Below, piece after piece: positions 42,228-50,040 of a stretch of DNA of 57,345 nt. Source of the DNA: Bradyrhizobium sp. 132 (lineage in GTDB: Bacteria > Pseudomonadota > Alphaproteobacteria > Rhizobiales > Xanthobacteraceae); contig NZ_JADPKY010000182.1 of NCBI RefSeq assembly GCF_023074185.1, positions 1 through 57,345 of the forward strand. The letters run 5' to 3'. The first letter of the stretch is position 1. The number at the start of each line of letters is the position of its first letter. The translations under genes were made by a program, and so were the position numbers. The notes beneath the pieces were generated by a model. That model did no database searches. It worked only from the letters and a program-made list of their open reading frames with translations, and was not told where the DNA came from.

Positions 42228-45200
42228 TTATTCAGCAGGCTGCAGCACTCGCTCCTTGACGGGCCCCTTTGTCTGATCTGCCGACTGGGCGCTGCCCTGA
42301 TCACCGGGCGGAAGTCCGAAGCCCTTCACCAATCCGAAGATCGCCGGGATCACGATCAGCGTCAGCAGCGTGGAGGAGATCATCCCGCCTATCATCGGCA
42401 CCGCGATCCGCTGCATGATTTCGGAGCCGGTCCCGGTGCTCCACATGATCGGCAGCAGGCCCGCCATGATCGCGACCACAGTCATCATCTTGGGCCGGAC
42501 GCGCTCCACCGCGCCCTCCATGACGGCGTCGTAGAGATCGCCGCGGGTCAGGGCCCGCCCCTCGGCGGCACGCCTCGCCGCAGTCTCCGCCAGCGCCTGG
42601 TTGAGGTAGATCAGCATCACGACGCCGGTCTCTGCGGCGACGCCGGCGAGCGCGATGAAGCCGACGGCGACGGCAACGGAGAGGTTGAAGCCCAGCCACC
42701 ACATCAGCCAAAACCCGCCGACCAGCGCGAACGGCAGCGAGAGCATCACGATCATCGTCTCGGTGATCGAGCGGAAGTTCAGGTAGAGTAGCAGGAAGAT
42801 GATCATCATCGTCAGGGGAACGACGATCTTCAGCCGCGCGGTGGCCCGCTCCAGGTATTCGTACTGGCCGCTCCACATCACGTAGTAGCCGGCCGGAAAC
42901 CGGATGCTGGCCTGCACGGCGGCTTTCGCGTCCGCGACGTAGCCCCCGAGGTCGCGGTCGCGGATGTCGACGTAGACGTAGGTCGCGAGCTGCCCGTTCT
43001 CGGTCCGGATCGAGGTCGGCCCGCGCGCCGGCGCGACCTTCGCCACCTCGCCGAGCGGCACAGCGCCGCCGGCGGGGAACGGCACCAGCACGTCGTTGGC
43101 GATAGCCTGCGGATTGTCGCGCAGATCGCGCGGGTAGCGCATGTTGACGGTGAAGCGCTGCCGGCCTTCCACGGTGGTGGTCACCGTCTGCCCGCCGAGC
43201 GCGATGGCGATCGTGTCCTGCACGTCTTGGACCATGATGCCGTAGCGCGCCAGCGCGGCCCGGTCCGGCGTGACCTCCAGATAGTAGCCGCCGATCCCGC
43301 GCTCGGCGTAGGCCGAGGAGGTGCCCGGAACGGTTTTGAGGACCTGCTCGATCTGCTTAGCGAGCTTGTCGATCTCGACGAGATCCGTCCCGATCACCTT
43401 GACGCCGATCGGAGTCCGGATGCCCGTCGACAGCATGTCGATGCGCGCCTTGATCGGCATGGTCCAGGCGTTCGACACCCCGGGAAACTGCAGCGCCTTG
43501 TCCATCTCGGCGATGAGCCCGTCGATGGTCATGCCGGGGCGCCACTCTTCCTTCGGCTTGAGGTTGACGAGGGTTTCGAACATCTCGGACGGTGCCGGAT
43601 CGGTGGCGGTCGCAGCGCGCCCTGCCTTGCCGTAGACCGAGGCGACTTCCGGAAAGGATCGAATGATTCGGTCCTGGGTCTGCATCAGTTCGCCGGCCTT
43701 GGTGACGGAGATGCCCGGCAGCGTGGTCGGCATGTAGAGCAGCGTGCCTTCGTTGAGGTTCGGCATGAACTCGGTGCCGAGCTGGCGCGCCGGCCAGATG
43801 CTCACGGCCAGCACGGCGAGCGCGAGCACGACCACCAGCGTCTTCGCCCGCATGACGCCCTTGATCACCGGGCGGTAGATCCAGATCAGGAACCGGTTGA
43901 TCGGATTCCGGTGCTCCGGAACGATCCGCCCGCGCACGAAGATCACCATCAGCGCCGGCACCAACGTCACCGAGAGGAGCGCGGCGGCCGCCATCGAGAA
44001 CGTCTTGGTGAACGCAAGCGGGCTGAACAGCCGCCCCTCCTGCGATTCGAGCGTGAAGATCGGCATGAACGACACCGTGATGATCAGCAGGCTGAAGAAC
44101 AGCGCCGGTCCGACCTCGGCCGCGGCGGCGATCAGGACGTCGATCCTGGACTTTCCCGGCTCGGCGCGTTCGAGGTGCTTGTGCGCGTTCTCGATCATGA
44201 CGATGGCCGCATCGACCATGGCGCCGATCGCGATTGCGATGCCGCCGAGGCTCATGATGTTGGAGCCGAGGCCCAGCAGCTTCATGGCACCAAACGCCAT
44301 CAAGATGCCGACCGGCAGCATCAGGATCGCGACAAGCGCGCTGCGCACGTGCAGCAGGAACACGATGCAGACCAGCGCGACAACGACACTTTCTTCGAAC
44401 AGCGTGTGCTTGAGGGTGTCGATTGCCGCGTAGATCAGGTTGGAGCGATCGTAGACCGGGACGATCTCGACGGACTTCGGCAGGCTCGAGGCGATCTCCC
44501 GGAAGCGCTTCTTGACGTTCTGGATCACCTCCAGAGCATTGAGGCCGAAGCGCTGCAGCACGATGCCGCTGGCGACCTCGCCCTCGCCGTTCAGCTCCGC
44601 TATGCCGCGCCGCTCGTCGGGGCCGAGTTCGACCCTTGCGACGTCGCGCAGCAGCACGGGCGTGCCGCCGGACGTCTTCAGCACGATGTCGCCGAGGTCG
44701 TTGATCGACTTGATGTAGCCCTTGCCGCGGATGACGTACTCGAATTCGGAGAGTTCGACCGTTCGCCCGCCGACGTCGGCGTTGCTGGCGCGGATGGCGT
44801 CACGCATCTTCTGCATGGTGATTCCCCGGTCGCGCATGCGCTGCGGATCGAGGATCACGTTGTACTGCTTGACGAACCCGCCGACGCTCGCGACTTCCGC
44901 GACGCCCTCGGCCTTGGCCAGCGCGAACTTCAGATTCCAGTCCTGGAGGGTCCGCGTGTCGGCGAGGTTCAGTTCCTTCGACATCACCGCGTACTGGTAG
45001 ACCCAGCCGACGCCGGTCGCGTCGGGACCGATCGTGGGTGTGACACCGGCCGGCAGGCGCGCGCTGGCGCCATTGAGGAATTCCAGCACGCGCGAGCGCG
45101 CCCAATAGATGTCCGTGCCGTCCTCGAAGATCACGTACACGAAAGAGACGCCGAAGAACGAGAAGCCGCGGACCACCTTCGATTTCGGGACCGTCAGCAT

Positions 45201-45416
45201 CGCCGTCGTCAGCGGATAGGTGACCTGGTCCTCGATCACCTGCGGCGCCTGGCCGGGGTACTCGGTGTAGACGATCACCTGGGTATCCGAGAGATCCGGG
45301 ATGGCATCGAGCGGCAGATGCAGAAGCGCGTACAGTCCCGCCGCGGCGGCGAAGCCGGTCCCGAACAGGACCAGCAGCAGGTTGCGGGCGGACCAGGCGA
45401 TGAGGCGTGCGATCAT
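42228..45416 (-). CDS. cusA: Heavy-metal RND efflux permease CusA
   Basis: 1062 residues, HME branch of the RND superfamily. Typical features: LPLDAIPDLSDTQVIVYTEY near the start, the relay motif AMVDAAIVMIENAHKHLE, and the periplasmic EFMPNLNEGTLLYMPTTLPG where copper-binding methionines of CusA lie. It pumps Cu(I)/Ag(I) from periplasm and cytoplasm via CusB and an outer-membrane channel. No cusC-type channel gene is in the window. The ATG overlaps the cusB stop by 4 nt. The C-terminal tail is short and polar. Confidence 0.9.
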   Translation of the reverse strand: MIARLIAWSARNLLLVLFGTGFAAAAGLYALLHLPLDAIPDLSDTQVIVYTEYPGQAPQVIEDQVTYPLTTAMLTVPKSKVVRGFSFFGVSFVYVIFEDGTDIYWARSRVLEFLNGASARLPAGVTPTIGPDATGVGWVYQYAVMSKELNLADTRTLQDWNLKFALAKAEGVAEVASVGGFVKQYNVILDPQRMRDRGITMQKMRDAIRASNADVGGRTVELSEFEYVIRGKGYIKSINDLGDIVLKTSGGTPVLLRDVARVELGPDERRGIAELNGEGEVASGIVLQRFGLNALEVIQNVKKRFREIASSLPKSVEIVPVYDRSNLIYAAIDTLKHTLFEESVVVALVCIVFLLHVRSALVAILMLPVGILMAFGAMKLLGLGSNIMSLGGIAIAIGAMVDAAIVMIENAHKHLERAEPGKSRIDVLIAAAAEVGPALFFSLLIITVSFMPIFTLESQEGRLFSPLAFTKTFSMAAAALLSVTLVPALMVIFVRGRIVPEHRNPINRFLIWIYRPVIKGVMRAKTLVVVLALAVLAVSIWPARQLGTEFMPNLNEGTLLYMPTTLPGISVTKAGELMQTQDRIIRSFPEVASVYGKAGRAATATDPAPSEMFETLVNLKPKEEWRPGMTIDGLIAEMDKALQFPGVSNAWTMPIKARIDMLSTGIRTPIGVKVIGTDLVEIDKLAKQIEQVLKTVPGTSSAYAERGIGGYYLEVTPDRAALARYGIMVQDVQDTIAIALGGQTVTTTVEGRQRFTVNMRYPRDLRDNPQAIANDVLVPFPAGGAVPLGEVAKVAPARGPTSIRTENGQLATYVYVDIRDRDLGGYVADAKAAVQASIRFPAGYYVMWSGQYEYLERATARLKIVVPLTMMIIFLLLYLNFRSITETMIVMLSLPFALVGGFWLMWWLGFNLSVAVAVGFIALAGVAAETGVVMLIYLNQALAETAARRAAEGRALTRGDLYDAVMEGAVERVRPKMMTVVAIMAGLLPIMWSTGTGSEIMQRIAVPMIGGMISSTLLTLIVIPAIFGLVKGFGLPPGDQGSAQSADQTKGPVKERVLQPAE

Positions 45417-46807
45417 TGCTGCGCCCCTTCGGCAAAGCCCTTCAGGGCGGCCTTCAGGTTGCTTTCGGCATCGATCAGGAAATTCGCCGAGACCACCACG
45501 GCATCGCCCTCCGCGAGGCCCTGCCGGATCTCCACGAAGCCGCCTCCCCGGTGGCCGAGCTTGACCTCGCGCGGCTCCAGCCGACCCTGCCCCTTGTCGA
45601 TGAAAACGGCCTGCCGGCTCCCGGTGTCCATCACGGCGCTCTCCGGCACCGCGAGGACGGCCTCGCCGCTACCGGTGTCGATGTCGGCGTCGACGTACAT
45701 GTCGTGCAGCAGGATCAGGTCCGGATTCTGCAGTTCAACGCGGACGCGCGCGGTCCGGGTCTCCTTGTTGATCTCGGGATAGATCACCTGGACCTGCCCA
45801 GTGAACTCCCGGCCCGGAAAGCTCCGCGCCTTCACCGCGACGGGCTGGCCCTTGGCGATCATGCCCAGATCGCGTTCGACGACGTCGATCAGCGCCCAAA
45901 CAACGGAGTGGTCGGCGATCCGGAACAGGACGCCGCCGGGCTGCACGCGCATGCCTTCGATGGCATTGCGCTCCAGCACGATACCGTCGCGCGGCGAAGT
46001 CCACTCGATCGAGGTCGGCACCGTCCGGCTCTTCTCGATGGCGGAGATCGCAGCATCGGGCACGTCCAGATTCATCAGGCGCTGCCGCGATCCACGGCCA
46101 TACTGAACGTCGCCGCTGGTCGTCTTCGAGGTGATGGTGGTCAGGTACTCGGCCGCCGCGGAGGACACCGCGGGGCTGTAGACCTCCATCAGGGGCTGGC
46201 CCTTGGCAACATGCGATCCGGTGGTGACGTCGGCGACCTTAAGGATGAAGCTTTCCGCCCGCATTGCGATCACGGAAATCCGCCGCTCGTCGAGGGCGAT
46301 CGTGCCCGGCGCCCTGACGACGGTCCGGATCACCCGCCTCGCTACGGGCTCCGACTTGACGCCGGTACGCTGGATCTTCCCCGGGGAGAGCTTGACGGAG
46401 CCGTCGTCGCTGTCCTCGCCCTCGTAGACCGGGATGTAGTCCATCCCCATGGAATCCTTCTTCGGCGCCGGGGAGGTGTCCGGCAGGCCCATGGGATTGC
46501 GGTAGTATTTGATCCATCGCGCTCCGGAATCGCCGGCCGTTGTCGCCGGCTGGTCGTCGTCGAAGCCGACGTCGGCGCCAGCGGGCACGGCGCGGTAATC
46601 CCGGCCATCCGGCGTCTTTCTTGGCACAAGCGAGTAAGACGGCTTGCCGTCCGGATCCTGGTAGTAGATCGGGGCGCCGCTCTCCTCGGCCGCAGCGAGG
46701 CCGATCACGGCTCGAGCCGCCGGCCGCTGCGGGCCGGCGATGACGAATGCGATTCCGGCCGCCGCGATCAACGCGGCGACCAGGCTTGTGGCGATCGGGC
46801 GGGTCAT
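45413..46807 (-). CDS. cusB: CusB-like efflux adaptor with duplicated metal-binding segment
   Basis: 464 residues. N-terminal anchor (residues 6-25), then two related segments: PIYYQDPDGKPSYSLVPRK (from 46) and KYYRNPMGLPDTSPAPKKDS with MGMDYIPVY (from 100). The second is the heavy-metal-binding domain found in CusB-type proteins; the first is a copy that lost its Met residues. The adaptor core follows (PGTIALDERRISVIAMRAES, KGQPLMEVYSPAV, RIADHSVVWALIDVVERDLG). Start and stop each overlap neighbours by 4 nt, so the operon is translationally coupled. Confidence 0.85.
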   Translation of the reverse strand: MTRPIATSLVAALIAAAGIAFVIAGPQRPAARAVIGLAAAEESGAPIYYQDPDGKPSYSLVPRKTPDGRDYRAVPAGADVGFDDDQPATTAGDSGARWIKYYRNPMGLPDTSPAPKKDSMGMDYIPVYEGEDSDDGSVKLSPGKIQRTGVKSEPVARRVIRTVVRAPGTIALDERRISVIAMRAESFILKVADVTTGSHVAKGQPLMEVYSPAVSSAAAEYLTTITSKTTSGDVQYGRGSRQRLMNLDVPDAAISAIEKSRTVPTSIEWTSPRDGIVLERNAIEGMRVQPGGVLFRIADHSVVWALIDVVERDLGMIAKGQPVAVKARSFPGREFTGQVQVIYPEINKETRTARVRVELQNPDLILLHDMYVDADIDTGSGEAVLAVPESAVMDTGSRQAVFIDKGQGRLEPREVKLGHRGGGFVEIRQGLAEGDAVVVSANFLIDAESNLKAALKGFAEGAQQ

Positions 46808-47211
46808 TTGTGCGCCGTGATGACGAGCTTGTTCTCGACGCTACCCGTCTCGCCCTGGACCTTGGCGCCCAGCGAAAGCTGCCACCGTCCCGCCATGCCA
46901 AAGCTTGCCTTGAAGCGGTAGGTGCCGGGCTCGGTCCCGGGCATGGCCGTGACCTTGGTCGCCATCTCCTGCATCCCGTCCGGAGCCATGTCCAAACGGC
47001 TGGCGAAGATCACCGCCTCCGGCACCGGTTTGCCGGTCTTGGTGTTCACGAGCCTGACCGTGATGATCTTGTCGGGCCCGGCCTGGACTGACTGGTCGAC
47101 GAGCTCGAACGTGTAGTCCTTGATGTCGGCCAATGCGGCCGTGCTTGTGCCGCCGATGGTCGCAGCGATCAACGCGGCCTGGACGGCCCGCGCGAAGGTA
47201 GACGTCTTCAT
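46804..47211 (-). CDS. FixH/YtkA-like exported protein in the Cus operon
   Basis: 135 residues. Signal peptide (FARAVQAALIAATIGGTSTA, ALA) then a YtkA/FixH-like beta-sandwich: YTFELVDQSVQAGPDKIITV, RLVNTKTGKPVPEAVIFASR, LDMAPDGMQEM and GTYRFKASFGMAGRWQLSLG. Such small periplasmic proteins often accompany copper or redox systems; a Met-rich DMAPDGMQEM segment could touch copper. Start at 47211. The stop overlaps the cusB ATG by 4 nt. Confidence 0.75.
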   Translation of the reverse strand: MKTSTFARAVQAALIAATIGGTSTAALADIKDYTFELVDQSVQAGPDKIITVRLVNTKTGKPVPEAVIFASRLDMAPDGMQEMATKVTAMPGTEPGTYRFKASFGMAGRWQLSLGAKVQGETGSVENKLVITAHK

Positions 47212-47303
47212 GTTGTGTGTCCTCGATATCCTGAATTCGCCGCCGAGGCGGCGTGCGTCATCCGGGCGCAAAGCGCTCGGACGCAATCGGCGTCAAGCGC
47301 CGT

Positions 47304-47657
47304 TCAGGCCAGGATTCGAGGGGGTTGGTCGGGAGGTGGACGGATCAAACCGTCGCCGACCACGTCGTCCGCCACTGAGTGGGTGGTCCGGATTGCGTGC
47401 CGCAGCGGAAGGGCGGCGGCCTCAGAGGGTCCCGCCTGGGCCGTCTTCAACACGCACATTGCAACCAGCGGACAGTCTTGACAGTCCTTGCTCTTCTGCT
47501 CCTCCGGACAACAGGGCATGTCGGCCGACATGGACATGTTGGCCATCACGGCCGATCGCGCGTGCGCAGCGGCGGCCGGCGTGATCAGAGGCGCCAGCAT
47601 CAGGCCGAGGCTCACAAAGAACGCGAAAGTGAGTTTGAGCAGTCGCCGCAAATGCAT
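47304..47657 (-). CDS. Small exported Cys/Met-rich protein, first gene of the Cus operon
   Basis: 117 residues. Signal peptide LLKLTFAFFVSLGLMLAPLI with TPAAAAHA, then a Met/Cys cluster (MANMSMSADMPCCPEEQ, KDCQDCPLVAMC) well suited to bind Cu or Ag, and a polar tail. I know similar ORFs only as neighbours of Cus systems in Rhizobiales. It may be a periplasmic metal chaperone. 92 nt separate it from the FixH-like gene. Confidence 0.6.
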   Translation of the reverse strand: MHLRRLLKLTFAFFVSLGLMLAPLITPAAAAHARSAVMANMSMSADMPCCPEEQKSKDCQDCPLVAMCVLKTAQAGPSEAAALPLRHAIRTTHSVADDVVGDGLIRPPPDQPPRILA

Positions 47658-47734
47658 GACACGACCATCCCACGAAAAGTGAAACTATGGAAGCCAGCCC
47701 GGTTCACATGTTCGCCAGCCAAACCTGCCGGATC

Positions 47735-47839
47735 TCAGCCGCAGCAGGACTCTCGGTCCTCATCGCCGGACTGGATCGGCGGACACGGGATCGACCCGTA
47801 GCTGCAGAACACGCAGCAGCCGATCAAACGCGGGGTCAG
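47735..47839 (-). pseudogene. Truncated GDCCVxC-domain protein gene
   Basis: The minus-strand frame ends with LTPRLIGCCVFCSYGSIPCP then PIQSGDEDRESCCG and a stop. This is the C-terminus of small GDCCVxC-domain proteins, where LKPKAGDCCVFCSYGSVPCP is usual. The N-terminal zinc-ribbon half is missing; an in-frame TAG precedes the remnant. Such proteins are found with metal and mercury resistance genes, matching the Cus operon here. Confidence 0.6.
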
Positions 47840-47873
47840 CTAGGGCCAAACATTGGTAGGTGGACATCCAGTT

Positions 47874-48287
47874 TCAGCCGCGAACGTTCGCACGCAGACA
47901 ATCCCTCGGCTCTCCAGTAGCGTCGGTCATGCCGGGCCGGGGAGCCGCTTTCCGCGAGGCGATCCAGCCGACGACTATCGATAGTGTCGCGACGACAAGC
48001 GGCGCCACCGCGTGCCCGTATTCGCCGTGCAATGTGACGGTCGCGAGCGCCGCCAACATCACGGTGCAGCCCAGCGCCGAGCCCCACAGCCGCGTTCGTG
48101 CCCGCACCAGCAGAACGGCGGTCGTGAGCTCTAGCGATCCGGTCACGAAATGGAACCAGTGTGGGTATCCCCACCGAAGATATTCCTCGTAGATGGACCC
48201 CGGGGCGAAGATGTTGCTGAGCGATCCCACGACGAAGAAAACAGCAAGCGCCAAGGCCGAGACTTGGCTCCAGGAATTCTTTGACAT
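47874..48287 (-). CDS. DoxX-like membrane protein
   Basis: 137 residues with four membrane helices, starting LALAVFFVVGSLSNIFAPGS and continuing GYPHWFHFVTGSLELTTAVL and LGCTVMLAALATVTLHGEYG. The pattern, with the YPHWFHFVTG motif, fits the DoxX-like family (inner-membrane, function poorly known, some linked to redox). The start at 48287 is chosen because the first helix follows directly; the upstream extension is not protein-like. A perfect inverted repeat separates it from the NmrA-like gene on the same strand. Confidence 0.7.
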   Translation of the reverse strand: MSKNSWSQVSALALAVFFVVGSLSNIFAPGSIYEEYLRWGYPHWFHFVTGSLELTTAVLLVRARTRLWGSALGCTVMLAALATVTLHGEYGHAVAPLVVATLSIVVGWIASRKAAPRPGMTDATGEPRDCLRANVRG

Positions 48288-48370
48288 TTGTCTATCCTTT
48301 TCTGATGAGGGCGCCGAAGGACCTGTGTGGCCGCCAAGAGAGGGGCGGCCGCGACGCATTCTTTCCGAAG

Positions 48371-48410
48371 GAGATGCGACTTTCCGGAGCAGGTTCGAAA
48401 GTCGCATCTC
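48371..48410. repeat. Perfect 14-bp inverted repeat between NmrA-like and DoxX genes
   Basis: GAGATGCGACTTTC (48371-48384) pairs with GAAAGTCGCATCTC (48397-48410) around a 12-nt loop. It begins 16 nt after the stop of the NmrA-like gene on the minus strand. No T-run follows on either strand, so it may be an attenuator, a protein site or an mRNA stem. Confidence 0.6.
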
Positions 48411-48425
48411 ATCGCTGATCCGGAC

Positions 48426-49298
48426 CTACGCCGTGGCGGTCTTCTGGGCCGCCGCGAAGACATCGCGGGGCAGCGTTGTGCCGGCGACGTGCTCCGTGCC
48501 CGCTACGCCGAGGTCCATCCAGCCCGCGTTGACGGCCTCGAACATCGCTTCAGCCGGTCCGGTTTGGCCCTTCGGGATGCCGAACTGTTCGAACGCTGCC
48601 GACCACTCGGCCCGCGGCACTGCGAACGCCCTGACTTCGCGCTGCATGACATCTCCCAGTTGCGCTGCGACTTCATCCGCGCTGACCATCGAACCAAGTT
48701 CGATGACGCGATGCCCCGACCACGCCGGCCCGGTCAGCAGCGTCGCCGCCTCGGCACCGATGTCGTTCGTCGCGGCCATGGTCGATTTCCGGTTGGTCGG
48801 ATTGTAGTAGACGGGGAGCGTGCCGCCCTGGGCGGCGTGCAGGCCGTAAAGGAAATTTTCGAAAAACCCGCCGGCGCGCACGAAGGCGGTCGGCGATGTC
48901 AGTTTGCGAAGGCTCTGCTCCAGCAACGACAGGGCTGTGATCATCCCCAACCCGCTGGTTCTGTTCGCACCCATCGACGAGAGCCCGACGACCCGCGGGG
49001 GCGCGGCCTTGGTCAACGCCTCGACATAATTCGCGATGACCCCCTTGGCTTCCCTAAAGTCCGGCGAGGGAGCCCAGACGGCCGGCAACATGACAAACGC
49101 GCCGTCGACGCCCTTGAGCGCCCGCTCGATGGCGGCCGCATTGTTCCAGTCGCCGTCGACCAGTTCCACGCCTTGGTCCGACCAGCTTGCCGCCTTCGCG
49201 CGATCGCGAACCAGCGCGCGTACTTTCTTACCTTGGGCCAGCAGATGCCTGGTCGTTGCGCCGCCGACTTTTCCCGTGATTCCCGTGACTAGAAACAT
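48426..49298 (-). CDS. NmrA-like NAD(P)-binding protein
   Basis: 290 residues. Rossmann start MFLVTGITGKVGGATTRHLL with the GxxGxxG motif, then KVRALVRD and VELVDGDWNNAAAIERAL, VVGLSSMGANR, and AFVRAGGFFENFLYGL, the NmrA/SDR-a pattern. Lacks the YxxxK pair of classical SDRs, so it may be a redox sensor or an atypical reductase. Divergent from an HxlR regulator, a common arrangement for quinone/aldehyde-responsive units. Start at 49298 with GGAG upstream. Confidence 0.8.
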   Translation of the reverse strand: MFLVTGITGKVGGATTRHLLAQGKKVRALVRDRAKAASWSDQGVELVDGDWNNAAAIERALKGVDGAFVMLPAVWAPSPDFREAKGVIANYVEALTKAAPPRVVGLSSMGANRTSGLGMITALSLLEQSLRKLTSPTAFVRAGGFFENFLYGLHAAQGGTLPVYYNPTNRKSTMAATNDIGAEAATLLTGPAWSGHRVIELGSMVSADEVAAQLGDVMQREVRAFAVPRAEWSAAFEQFGIPKGQTGPAEAMFEAVNAGWMDLGVAGTEHVAGTTLPRDVFAAAQKTATA

Positions 49299-49337
49299 AC
49301 GTATTCTCCCGGTGTTAAATGGTCTACGTTCTAGGGC

Positions 49338-49356
49338 AGGTCTCACATAGAGACCT
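49338..49356. promoter_or_regulatory. HxlR operator candidate
   Basis: AGGTCTC-ACATA-GAGACCT is a perfect dyad with 7-bp arms. A second overlapping dyad follows: AGACCT-G-AGGTCT at 49351-49363. Both lie in the 116-bp divergent region between the NmrA-like gene and hxlR. Confidence 0.65.
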
Positions 49357-49414
49357 GAGGTCTGCACCGTAAGGAGGCAGTTTTTTGTAACCAGGAGAGA
49401 AAAAGGAGACCGGC

Positions 49415-49837
49415 ATGAGCGACGCATTGAGTGCGATCGAGCGATTCAGCCGATATCAATCGGACGACGCCCGGTCAGCAGAATCCGTACACTGCCCGGT
49501 GCGCGACGTACTCGACTGCATCGGCGATAAGTGGAGCATACTCATGATCATGACCCTCGCGACGCGACCGCAGCGCTTCAGCGAGCTTCATCGAGCCATC
49601 CGCGATATCTCGAAGCGCATGCTCACCCAGACGCTGCGCGACCTGGAGCGCGACGGACTTGTCACCCGCAATGTCTTTCCGACCAAGCCACCGAGCGTTG
49701 AATATTACCTTTCCCCGCTAGGCCAATCCCTGCTCGAGCCGATGGCGAGCCTCATCGATTGGGCCGACCGGCGTTATTCCGATATCCATGCCGCGCGCGT
49801 CCGCTTTGACGGAGCCCCCTGTGATGTCCCGCGCTAG
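49415..49837 (+). CDS. HxlR-family transcriptional regulator
   Basis: 140 residues. The HxlR winged helix is clear: CPVRDVLDCIGDKWSILMIM, TRPQRFSELHRAIRDISKRM, LTQTLRDLERDGLVTRNVFP and PPSVEYYLSPLGQSLLEP. The Cys at residue 27 at the start of the domain is where redox-sensing HxlR proteins such as HypR and YodB carry the reactive Cys. An AAAGGAGA ribosome site precedes the ATG. It probably controls the divergent NmrA-like gene and itself. Confidence 0.85.
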   Translation: MSDALSAIERFSRYQSDDARSAESVHCPVRDVLDCIGDKWSILMIMTLATRPQRFSELHRAIRDISKRMLTQTLRDLERDGLVTRNVFPTKPPSVEYYLSPLGQSLLEPMASLIDWADRRYSDIHAARVRFDGAPCDVPR

Positions 49838-50040
49838 TGATCTGGTGCAGAAGTTCGCATGGGGCGAACACCACGGTCTCGCTCGGCCTCTACAGCTGCT
49901 TTTGCGACATTTCGAGGCCATTGCTCTAGCCCTGTTGAGCTGCCCGTACGATAAGATGCTAACTGCGCGCCGACCAGGTGACGAACGATGTCGCCTGTTT
50001 GCTTCGGCGGTGGGGACCTTAGCCGTCAAGGAAGTGACTG

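Noticed and set aside
43227..45782. 851-codon open frame antisense to cusA
   Set aside because: His/Asp/Arg-rich mirror sequence without any family resemblance; cusA on the other strand is unambiguous.
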